From: Weissella confusa
GTDB lineage: Bacteria > Bacillota > Bacilli > Lactobacillales > Lactobacillaceae
Assembly (NCBI RefSeq): GCF_004766315.1
Contig: NZ_PVSN01000026.1
Span: 1-64,000, forward strand
Direction: 5' to 3'
Length of the DNA: 64,000 bases
Numbering within the stretch: the stretch's first letter is position 1; each line of letters opens with the position of its first letter. The notes under the pieces were generated by a model. That model was not told the origin of the DNA and made no database searches. It worked only from the letters and a program-made list of their open reading frames with translations. This document shows positions 56,023 to 64,000 of this stretch, piece by piece. The position numbers and the translations under genes were made by a program.

Positions 56023-56985
56023 ATGAAATTGGTTTGGGGAGTAGTTGTAATGATCTTGACGGTGATGTTCGGGGAAACACCAGCGTCAGCGAATGAAATG
56101 CCGTTTGCAGTTCGCGTCATGGCAGCTGCCGAACAGCGTCCAGAAACGACAGGGTATTTCGATTTAATTTTGGCACCTAATCAAGTGAAGAAAGTCCAGG
56201 TTTTATTGACGAACGAAACGGAGAAGCCACTCACGGTTGATATCAAATCAGCCCAGGCGACAACCAATCGTAACGGGGTCGTCGATTATGAAACGGCGCA
56301 ATCAAAAGCTTGGCGACAACTTGTTGCGGTGCCAAAGAGCATTACACTACCACTGCATGGCCAAGAATTGGTCGCAACGACCATTCATATGCCGGCAAAC
56401 CAATTTGATGGGATAAAAGCAGGGGGCTTAACATTTGCTGAACGTAAAACACTAAATGATTCGGGGGAATCTGGTGTTCAAATTAAGCAGTCATATGCTT
56501 ATACAGTTGCGGTCTTAGTTTGTAATCGCGAGGGGGATGTACCAGCTAAGATGCGTTCTGTGGGGGCGCAAACCAAAACGGTTACTGGTGAAAACGTGTT
56601 GCAAACGACGCTTGTGAATCCGATGCCGGCATTTCAACATGACATGCAGGTGCGGACACGCTTGTATCGGGGCGACAAGTTGATTTTGGATAAAACGCAA
56701 GTGGGGTTGCGTTTTGCGCCAGATAGCCAGTATCACCACATGACAGTGCTTGATCAGTCATTAGCAGCCGGTCGGTATCGGGTGGTGACGGACGTGAAGA
56801 CGAATCAAGGCAAATGGCATTTTAATGATGGGCTGACTGTGACAGCTAAGCAGCAAGTTGGTGGGGCGGTTGCTGAAGCGACACAGCTACCAATTTGGCT
56901 AAAGATTATGTTGGGCATTATCGGGGGATTGCTCATAATTATTCTTTGGCTCATCATGTTGATGCGACGACGTCAGCAAAAATAG
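56023..56985 (+). CDS. DUF916/DUF3324 membrane-anchored WxL partner protein
   Basis: Protein of 320 residues with a signal peptide (ASA|NEMPF), the DUF916 domain (YFDLILAPNQVKKVQVLLTNE), the DUF3324 domain (about 150-280) and a C-terminal transmembrane helix (about 291-314) with an RRRQQK tail. Its usual partner is a WxL protein, present directly upstream. Such proteins bind host matrix and scaffold the WxL complex. Start 6 bases after the upstream stop. Confidence 0.9.
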   Translation: MKLVWGVVVMILTVMFGETPASANEMPFAVRVMAAAEQRPETTGYFDLILAPNQVKKVQVLLTNETEKPLTVDIKSAQATTNRNGVVDYETAQSKAWRQLVAVPKSITLPLHGQELVATTIHMPANQFDGIKAGGLTFAERKTLNDSGESGVQIKQSYAYTVAVLVCNREGDVPAKMRSVGAQTKTVTGENVLQTTLVNPMPAFQHDMQVRTRLYRGDKLILDKTQVGLRFAPDSQYHHMTVLDQSLAAGRYRVVTDVKTNQGKWHFNDGLTVTAKQQVGGAVAEATQLPIWLKIMLGIIGGLLIIILWLIMLMRRRQQK

Positions 56986-56994
56986 TAGTAGATG

Positions 56995-57034
56995 AAATCG
57001 GTCGGGGCAGTGAGTGTCTCGACCGATTTTTTGT
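56995..57034 (+). terminator. Terminator of the WxL cluster
   Basis: AAATCGGTCG/CGACCGATTT stem followed by T-run. Confidence 0.88.
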
Positions 57035-57172
57035 TCACATAAATGAAATATTTACCGTATTCTGTTCAGACTTTTCGTGTCGTTTTGGCGTTGTTTTATT
57101 GCGTTAGCATCATATTCGTTTTTTATACTGGCGGTATAACAAGAATATTAGAGTATTGATGAGGAAATGAAC

Positions 57173-60100
57173 ATGAAATCTCAAGTTACGGGGGATCTCC
57201 AGTTACATAAAATAGCTGAAGATGGTGGCCAGAAAAAATGGCTGGTCAAAGGAATCGCAACATTAGCGATGCTAGGTGGAATTGCAGCGGCGAGTGACGC
57301 AAGTGGTGTTACTGACAAAGTTGACGAAATGTTTGAAGCAGCTGTTCACATGGCGATTAAGCCGGCAGCTGCGGCAACGGTTTCTGGTACGACGATTGAT
57401 AAGGCGACGGCGGTGCCAAGTCGATCAACGACGTCAACTGGAAAAGAGACCGCCGATTATATCGTTAAGGGAAGTGCAAGCTATCAGTCTACGAACAGTA
57501 ATAATAATTATTCATGGTACAGCTTGTCGAATGGAAAACAGCAAACAGGATTGGTTGTTTATAATACGGCGCTGGATACTAAGAATGATTTTAGTGTCAG
57601 TGGTTCGCTCTATGTATATACGTACGGCGCGAACGCAGCCGATTATAATGGTATTTTATTGTCATCAATTTTGCCGGACACGCTTGGAAGTGGTACGGGA
57701 GGTGGTGGCCTTGGAATTCAAGGCATTAAAAATGCCATTTCGTTTGGTATGGACATGTATTCAAACGGGTCTACCTACAAAGACGCAAGTGGGACGTATC
57801 CGATGGTTGGTATCCGAACCACTGATTCAAGCGGTAATCTGACACAAGCGACAGTGGATAGTTCGTTGACTTCAGGAAGTGGTGTTTCAAGTTTGCCAGC
57901 TGACAATAAGCCTAATGGTATCAATGATGGAACGGGTGCTGCTTGGACGGTAAAGTACACGGCCTCAACTAAAACATTGACGTTTAGTTTGGGAGGTAAA
58001 GTCACTAAGAGTATGACCATTAATACGACGATGATGCCATATTTGTCATTCGCACTGATTGGATCGGCTGGAGATAATTCGACTGAAATGACATCGTCAA
58101 TTCAGTTGGTATCAGGAACCAAGGCCTCACTATCTGTGCCGGTGACATATAAGGACACGGCTGGTAATACGTTGTTGACTAGCACGAAGTTGGACGTCGG
58201 TGACGGACAGTCGGTTGGAATTAATGGTGCTTCACCAAAGGCGTCGAGCGATACGTATAGCTATGATGCGCCGGTCGTGCCGGGGTACTACATTAAATCT
58301 GCAAATGATATTTCCGTTAAGGTTGGTTCAGGGACGACGCCATCATTGGATTTGGTGTATGAAAAGTCACCACAACAAGCCACGGTCACTAGGACTGGGT
58401 TAAATGACGCGAATACGGTTAAAAACGGAACTACTGTCGCTGCAAGTGGTGTAACTAGTGGTGCGATTGCCATTGCGGATGCTAGCTTGGCAGTTGCTGG
58501 ATATAGCTATGTCGTAACGGCGCCAGATGGTAAGCAATACGCGACGATGAGTGAAACGCTAGCAGCTGGTACAAATGGCGTCTATGACAGCACAACTAAC
58601 AGTTCAGGCGCTTCGGATGCGACGGTACAAAGTTTTGGCGTTTCATACTCAGCTTTGTCACAAAAGGCTAACTTTACGTATTCAGGTGGGACACCACTTT
58701 CAGGTGCACCAACTGTTACTTCTGGTGTCACGGATGATGCCTTGCCAGGATCATTATATGTTTACGCACCAAGCGGATACCGCTTGGACAGCGCAAGTAC
58801 GACGTTGGCTTCAGGTATTAACATGACATATGCGACAACAATGCGCAGTGCAACGATTACCGGTAAATTTGACGCGGACACGGCAACGGATCAGAACTCA
58901 ACGATTGTTTTGAAGGCTGATAAGCAAACGGCGACGTTGAAGCAGGTTATTAATGCAACGAATTCGGATGTGGAGTCGGTAACTGGTGGAACTGACAGTA
59001 AAATTGCGTTTTCGTCAACTGATAGCACGTTGGCTAAGACAGGTTACACCTACAATGTCACGGGGGCGGATGGTAAGACGTACGACACACTCTCCGCGGC
59101 TTTGGCAGCGACACCAAATTACGACAATACAAGTAATGACGGTGATACTGATGCGACTGCTCAAGTATTCACAGTGAATTACACGGATACGCAAGCGCCT
59201 ACCATTTCAACAGGTAAGGATAGCTATCAAGTGACGACCGGTGCGGGTACAACGGCCGATAGTTTCTTGACGGCGATTAATGCCCAAGTTGCCGACAACC
59301 AGGTGGATGGTAGCACAACGTTGACGTCTGACTACGCCGATGTCGTGAAGGATGAACCAGGTACGTATACAGTGACATTAACGGCCACTGATGCGACGGG
59401 CTTGAAGACAACAAAAACGATTACAGTTGTGGTAACGGAAACGTCACCATACGATCAAGAATCAGCGGTGTCATCAGCAGCCTCAAACTTGGAATCAGTT
59501 TCGAATGATCCAACCAAGACGACAGCTGACGTACAAGCGGCGCAACAGGCACTTGATGATGCGCTTGCAACGGCTAAGAGTGATCGTGAAACAGCTAAGA
59601 CAAATGCAGATACAGCTGAGCAGAACGCCGAGGATCAAGGCGTCGCTGACGATAGCACTGTTGTCGATGCACAAAAAGCCTTGGATGATGCCATCGCAGC
59701 AGCCGACAACAATACTGGGACAACCCCGGCGATTGTTGATGCGACAAATGCGTTGGATCGCGCAGTAGCAGTGGCCTCGGCAAAGGCAGTTGCAACTAAT
59801 CCGGTTAGTCAGGAGACCGCCGTTGCGTCAGCCAAGGACAATTTGGACAAGGTATTGGCGGATTCGGCATCGACAACCGACCAAATCATCGCGGCCCGTG
59901 ATGCGTTGAAGGATGCCGTAAATGAAGCCCTTGAAGCTCGTGATAATGCATTGGCTGGTGCAAATACAGCGCTGACCAATGCTGCATCGTCAACGGCTGC
60001 GCTTGATCCAGATGTTATCGCCGCGCAAAAGACGTTGCAAGATGCCGTTGCGAGCGCGAATGCTGACACCGGCACAACGGATGCGGTGACAAAGGCGACG

Positions 60101-63100
60101 GAAGCTTTGAACAAGGCCGTTGCTGACGCACAAGCCGATCAAGAAGCCGCTCGTGCAGCCGCAGCCGCAGCAATTGCAGCGATGACGCCAGTTTCTAACG
60201 AAGCGAATATTTTGGCGGCTTATAAGTCACTTCAAGATATTTTGGATATGCAAAATGCAACCGCTGATGAAATTACCAATGTGACAACCGCTTTGACAAA
60301 TGCGACGACGACTGAAAAGGGAACTCGTGGTGATGCGGTAACAGCTGCTGATAGTGCTATTACGGCTGCCCAAGCAGGCGATAATGCGAATGACGAAGGT
60401 GTACAGGAAGCAATTGAAAACCTACAAACCGTCATTGATAATGCAACGTCTGAAACGGCGGATGCCGATGGTAAGGTGCCACTAACAGCTGACATTGAAG
60501 CAGCAACGCAAGCACTTGCCCAAGCAATTTCTGATGCAGCATCAGCTCGTGAGGATGCAGTGACAGCAGCGCAAGAAGCGATGAGCGACACAGCGCCGGT
60601 TTCATTAGAACCAGATACGGCAACGGCTAAGGCTGCACTGCAAGAGGTTTTGGATGATCCAAAGGCGACAGCAACCGACATTGAAGAAGCGATGCAGGAC
60701 TTTAAGGAGGCTATTGACACTGTGCGCGAAGAGCGAACGGCATTCGATAGTGAAGCGACTTCCGCCATTACAACAGCTCAAAATTCGGATTATGCCGATG
60801 AAAAGGGCGTTCAAGATGCGATTGCGGCCTTAAAGGAAGCACAAGAAAACGCAGCTGGCGATACAGGAACGACTGCTCAAATTGAAGAAGCAATGACAGC
60901 GCTACAAGATGCAGTGGATGCGGCTAAGTCTGAGCAACAAAAGGCCATCGATGACGCACAAGCTGTGGCGACGTCACCAGTTAGTCATGATGCTGATGTT
61001 GTTGATGCGCAAAATGCACTGGATGACTTGATTGCTTCGGCTGAATCTGGTGGGGATGTGTCAATTGCGGATATTAATGACGCTGCGCAAGCACTGCAAG
61101 ATGCCGTTGATGAGGCTTCCGATGCACGTGACGATGCTAATGACGCGGCTGATCAAGCAGTGACTGACGCCGAAGCAACTAACCAAGCTGATGAGCAAAG
61201 TGTGCAAGATGCTATTCAAGCTTTGCGTGACCTGCAAGATGCGGCGAGTCAAGATGATGAAAATGCACTTACGGCGGACATTGAGGCAGCAACCAAGGCT
61301 GTGGCCGATGCTGTTGAAAACGCCGCAGCTGCCCAAGAAGCCGCCCGTGATGCGGCTGGTAAGGTAGAAACGGCGCCGGTTTCAAATGAACAAGGTGTTA
61401 AGGACGCCCAACAAGCGTTGAATGATGTACTTGATGATCCGGCGTCGACAGTCGCGGAAATTGAAGCGGCCCAACAAGCACTTGAGGATGCCGTGAAAAC
61501 AGCGCAGGATAATCGTGACACGGCGAATGATACAGCTGATGATGTGATTGCCAATGCGCAATCTGGTGATCAAGCTGGTGAACCAGGCGTACAAGATGCC
61601 ATCACGGCCTTGCAAGAATTGCAAAACAAAGCGGCAACTGATGACGCTGGGGCATTGACGGCTGATATCGAAGCAGCAACCAAGGCAGTTACGCAAGCGA
61701 TTGCCGACGCCAAGGCTGCGCAAGATGCCGCCCGTGATGCGGCTAGTCAAGTTGAGGCAGCGCCAGTTTCGAATGAATCAGGCGTTAAGGATGCGCAATC
61801 TGCCTTGGATAAGGTACTTAACGATCCGAGTGCGACAGTCGAGGAAATTGAAGACGCGACAACGGCATTGGAAAATGCAGTCGATGCGGCAAACACAGCC
61901 CGTGACTCTGCAAATAGCAATGCTGACACAGCCGTTTCAAAGGCCCAAGGTACGCCACAAATTAATGAGCCGTCTGTACAAGAGGCGGTCGAAAAGTTGC
62001 AAACGTTACAAAAGAATGCAGCTAACGATTCGGCTTCCGCTTTGACCCAAGATACTTTGGACGCCATCCAGAACCTTGCTGACACAGTTGCCGAAGCGGC
62101 GGCTGATAAGCAAGAAGCTGTCCTAGCTGCTGAAAATGCGTTGAGTCAAACAAAGCCAGTTTCAAATGAAGCAGCCACTGCGCAAGCAATCTCTGATTTA
62201 CAAGCGCTACTCGCAGATGAAAATTCAACTGCTGAAGCTGTGCGTGAAGCAACTAAGGCACTGACTGCAGCAACCGCGAGCGACACGACCGAGCGTAATG
62301 CGACAAATTCTGATGCCGCAGACGCAATTTCTGATGCACAAGCGTCAACGGTTGCGACTGACGAATCAGTGTTGACGGCTATCCAAAACTTGAAGGACGC
62401 ACAGACCAAGGCTGCCAATGAAACTGTTGACGATGCCGGGCATGCCTGGGTATCACAAGATATTGTTGATGCGATGACGACTTTGCAAGACGCGGTTACC
62501 GCAGCTGAACAGGCCCAAGACACAGCTCGTGACGAAGCCTCGGCGTTGTTACAGGACGACAGCAAGACTAGTCCTGTAACAAATGAACCGGCCATCACGG
62601 ATGCAAAATCAGCGTTGCAAGATGTGATCGATGATCCAAATGCGACAGCAGCCGACTTGAACGATGCTATGGCGGCCTACCAAGATGTTATCGATCAAAC
62701 GAAGGCGCAACGTGACAATGCGAAGTCTACGGCAACGGATGCCATTACAGCAGCACAGAACAGCGATTTGTCAGCTGATCAAGGCATCCAAGACGCGATT
62801 ACGGCGTTACAAAATGTCATGGATCAAGCAGATGCGGATAACGCTGATGCGTTGACGAGTGATATTCAAGATGCCATGAAGGCGTTGCAAGATGCACAAA
62901 TTGCGGCGGTGGCTTCACGTGACCAAGCAGCTGACCTTGCTGATCAGGTTAAGGGGCAAACAGCACCGGTTTCACAAGAACCAGGTGTGCAACAAGCGGT
63001 TAGTGATTTGGATACGTTACTAAATGATTCAACAGCAACCGCAGCCCAAATTAATGATGCAATCAAGGCACTACAAGATGCCATTTCAGAAGCGAACGAT

Positions 63101-64000
63101 GAGCGTGATGCGGCTAACCAAGTGGCTAACGATGCTGCAACAAGCGCTGCAAATAGTGATCAGAGTCAATCTCAGGCAGTGAAGGATGCGATTGCTGCGT
63201 TGCAAGAGGCGCAGAAGAATGCCGCGGATGACCAAGGCACAAGTGAAGCGATTGCGACTGCAACGAAGCAATTGCAGGATGCGGTCGCTCAGGAAGCGGC
63301 GGACCAAGCAACTGAACGTGATAATGCAACAGCAGCGATGGATGCAACAGCACCGGTTTCAAATGAAACGGCTGTGGCCACAGCAAAGAATGCTTTGGAA
63401 GCTGTGTTGGGTGATCCAAAGTCAACGGCTGATGAGATTGCCGATGCAGTGAAGGCACTGACTGATGCAACGACGAGCGAAAAGGCGAACCGTGATACAG
63501 CTAACACAGCAGCGAACGATGCCATTACGAACGTGCCAGCTGAAGTGGCAAACGAGCCACAGGTTGCTGAAGCGGTCGCTAATTTGCAACGTTTGATGAC
63601 TGAAGCGGCTAATGATTCAAGTGGTGCTTTGACAAAGGATATTGCTGCAGCAACTGAGGCGCTTACTAAGGCGCAAAATGATGTTGTTGGTTACCGTGAA
63701 CAAGCTCGTGACGCGGCAGCGGATGCGTTGACTAAGACGGCACCGGTCAGTCACGAGCCAGCCACAGCAGCAGCTATCGATGCGTTGAACGCCTTGGTTA
63801 ATGATCCGAACGCCAATTATGCAGATATTAAGCAAGCAACGGAAGACTTGTTGAAGCAAGTCGCCACGGATACACAAGAACGTGACGCAACGAGTGCTGA
63901 TGGTAATACGTTGTTAGACCAAGCTGCGCAGTCAGACTTGGCAAATGATCCATCGGTAGTTGAAGCCATGCACACATTGCGTAATGCGATTGAAAATGCA
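57173..64000 (+). CDS. Giant repeat adhesin, N-terminal 2276 residues (runs off window)
   Basis: ATG 57173 follows GAGGAAA; the frame is open to the window end. An N-terminal Lys/Trp-containing start and hydrophobic stretch (KKWLVKGIATLAMLGG), with possible cleavage near KPAAAA, recalls the long KxYKxGKxW-type export signals, though degenerate. Residues about 90-315 look like an L-type lectin domain, about 320-400 MucBP-like, about 400-675 beta repeats and about 675-757 an Ig-like domain. From about 761 onward a helical Ala/Asp/Gln repeat (FIVAR-like) follows, with unit about 130 residues marked by PVSNE. No anchor is visible because the end is missing. Confidence 0.85.
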   Translation, partial: MKSQVTGDLQLHKIAEDGGQKKWLVKGIATLAMLGGIAAASDASGVTDKVDEMFEAAVHMAIKPAAAATVSGTTIDKATAVPSRSTTSTGKETADYIVKGSASYQSTNSNNNYSWYSLSNGKQQTGLVVYNTALDTKNDFSVSGSLYVYTYGANAADYNGILLSSILPDTLGSGTGGGGLGIQGIKNAISFGMDMYSNGSTYKDASGTYPMVGIRTTDSSGNLTQATVDSSLTSGSGVSSLPADNKPNGINDGTGAAWTVKYTASTKTLTFSLGGKVTKSMTINTTMMPYLSFALIGSAGDNSTEMTSSIQLVSGTKASLSVPVTYKDTAGNTLLTSTKLDVGDGQSVGINGASPKASSDTYSYDAPVVPGYYIKSANDISVKVGSGTTPSLDLVYEKSPQQATVTRTGLNDANTVKNGTTVAASGVTSGAIAIADASLAVAGYSYVVTAPDGKQYATMSETLAAGTNGVYDSTTNSSGASDATVQSFGVSYSALSQKANFTYSGGTPLSGAPTVTSGVTDDALPGSLYVYAPSGYRLDSASTTLASGINMTYATTMRSATITGKFDADTATDQNSTIVLKADKQTATLKQVINATNSDVESVTGGTDSKIAFSSTDSTLAKTGYTYNVTGADGKTYDTLSAALAATPNYDNTSNDGDTDATAQVFTVNYTDTQAPTISTGKDSYQVTTGAGTTADSFLTAINAQVADNQVDGSTTLTSDYADVVKDEPGTYTVTLTATDATGLKTTKTITVVVTETSPYDQESAVSSAASNLESVSNDPTKTTADVQAAQQALDDALATAKSDRETAKTNADTAEQNAEDQGVADDSTVVDAQKALDDAIAAADNNTGTTPAIVDATNALDRAVAVASAKAVATNPVSQETAVASAKDNLDKVLADSASTTDQIIAARDALKDAVNEALEARDNALAGANTALTNAASSTAALDPDVIAAQKTLQDAVASANADTGTTDAVTKATEALNKAVADAQADQEAARAAAAAAIAAMTPVSNEANILAAYKSLQDILDMQNATADEITNVTTALTNATTTEKGTRGDAVTAADSAITAAQAGDNANDEGVQEAIENLQTVIDNATSETADADGKVPLTADIEAATQALAQAISDAASAREDAVTAAQEAMSDTAPVSLEPDTATAKAALQEVLDDPKATATDIEEAMQDFKEAIDTVREERTAFDSEATSAITTAQNSDYADEKGVQDAIAALKEAQENAAGDTGTTAQIEEAMTALQDAVDAAKSEQQKAIDDAQAVATSPVSHDADVVDAQNALDDLIASAESGGDVSIADINDAAQALQDAVDEASDARDDANDAADQAVTDAEATNQADEQSVQDAIQALRDLQDAASQDDENALTADIEAATKAVADAVENAAAAQEAARDAAGKVETAPVSNEQGVKDAQQALNDVLDDPASTVAEIEAAQQALEDAVKTAQDNRDTANDTADDVIANAQSGDQAGEPGVQDAITALQELQNKAATDDAGALTADIEAATKAVTQAIADAKAAQDAARDAASQVEAAPVSNESGVKDAQSALDKVLNDPSATVEEIEDATTALENAVDAANTARDSANSNADTAVSKAQGTPQINEPSVQEAVEKLQTLQKNAANDSASALTQDTLDAIQNLADTVAEAAADKQEAVLAAENALSQTKPVSNEAATAQAISDLQALLADENSTAEAVREATKALTAATASDTTERNATNSDAADAISDAQASTVATDESVLTAIQNLKDAQTKAANETVDDAGHAWVSQDIVDAMTTLQDAVTAAEQAQDTARDEASALLQDDSKTSPVTNEPAITDAKSALQDVIDDPNATAADLNDAMAAYQDVIDQTKAQRDNAKSTATDAITAAQNSDLSADQGIQDAITALQNVMDQADADNADALTSDIQDAMKALQDAQIAAVASRDQAADLADQVKGQTAPVSQEPGVQQAVSDLDTLLNDSTATAAQINDAIKALQDAISEANDERDAANQVANDAATSAANSDQSQSQAVKDAIAALQEAQKNAADDQGTSEAIATATKQLQDAVAQEAADQATERDNATAAMDATAPVSNETAVATAKNALEAVLGDPKSTADEIADAVKALTDATTSEKANRDTANTAANDAITNVPAEVANEPQVAEAVANLQRLMTEAANDSSGALTKDIAAATEALTKAQNDVVGYREQARDAAADALTKTAPVSHEPATAAAIDALNALVNDPNANYADIKQATEDLLKQVATDTQERDATSADGNTLLDQAAQSDLANDPSVVEAMHTLRNAIENA
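59454..64000 (+). repeat. About 390-bp repeats inside the adhesin gene
   Basis: The phrase for PVSNE or close variants recurs near 59797, 60190, 60596, 60975, 61374, 61761, 62153, 62572, 62965, 63353 and 63743, spacing 378-419 bases. Every unit holds a first half with PVSNE...L..VL.DP.AT and a second half with VQDAI..LQ. Copies are diverged, not identical. Confidence 0.85.

Noticed and set aside
59454-64000. Regular repeats as a possible CRISPR or satellite array
   Set aside because: Units are about 390 bp, diverged and continuously coding in one frame; they are protein repeats.
57276-64000. Numerous short frames on both strands within the adhesin gene
   Set aside because: They are shadows of the repetitive GC-rich coding sequence of the giant gene, without start sites.

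Overview
The window looks like chromosome from a lactic acid bacterium of the family Lactobacillaceae, most probably Weissella (confusa/cibaria group). This is inferred from moderate GC, very strong use of TTG for Leu and TCA for Ser, a Firmicutes-type housekeeping gene order (plsX-acpP-rnc-smc-ftsY-ylxM-ffh; rpsP...rimM-trmD-rplS; pepQ/ccpA; spx; mecA), perfect CcpA cre boxes and strong intrinsic terminators. No marker gene was compared with a database, so the genus is an inference.

Layout. 1-2000: the 5' part of an IS1380-type transposase runs off the left edge and abuts an MFS transporter with an odd 5' end. 2000-13150: recG, plsX-acpP, then rnc-smc-ftsY-ylxM-ffh plus a 45-codon gene; this is a DNA repair, phospholipid synthesis, chromosome segregation and SRP protein-targeting block. 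13185-14343: a structured RNA or leader with its own terminator, a cre box and two small exported or membrane proteins. 14540-18520: the ribosomal/tRNA-modification genes rpsP, rimM, trmD and rplS, interrupted by an SPFH protein, a tiny membrane protein and an antisense histidine phosphatase. 18700-32330: transporters, YitT, tautomerase, glpK, a frameshifted LysM-NlpC/P60 cell-wall hydrolase, deoxynucleoside kinase, mscL, HAD phosphatase, CPBP protease, several unknowns, tRNA-Leu(CAG), PsiE and an XpaC-TelA pair. 32600-34020: spx and mecA. 34020-34700: a gene-free GC-rich block that folds into a long rod-like RNA, then two cre-type boxes. 34700-39830: a beta-glucoside PTS operon with two GH1 phospho-beta-glucosidases. 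39900-49600: CoiA-like protein, pepF, aquaglyceroporin, DUF948/YtxH pair, ccpA, pepQ, small unknowns and an MFS efflux pump. 49800-64000: a cell-surface region with a membrane-anchored surface protein, tRNA-Ser and three tandem tRNA-Glu, an Mga-like regulator, a WxL-type cluster and the start of a giant repeat adhesin that runs off the right edge.

How parts fit together. CcpA (45036-46037) probably controls itself through the cre box at 46118 and controls the beta-glucoside operon through boxes at 34466 and 34628; a third perfect box sits at 13437. Spx and MecA are the classical redox regulator and Clp adaptor pair. The right end looks like a dedicated surface-adhesion region: Mga-like regulator, beta-helix-like secreted protein, WxL protein, DUF916/DUF3324 membrane protein and a lectin-like repeat adhesin.

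The most interesting unexplained elements are two gene-free segments with strong RNA-like folding (about 13228-13437 and 34081-34254), a possible three-way-junction leader ahead of rpsP, and the giant adhesin with about 130-residue repeats.
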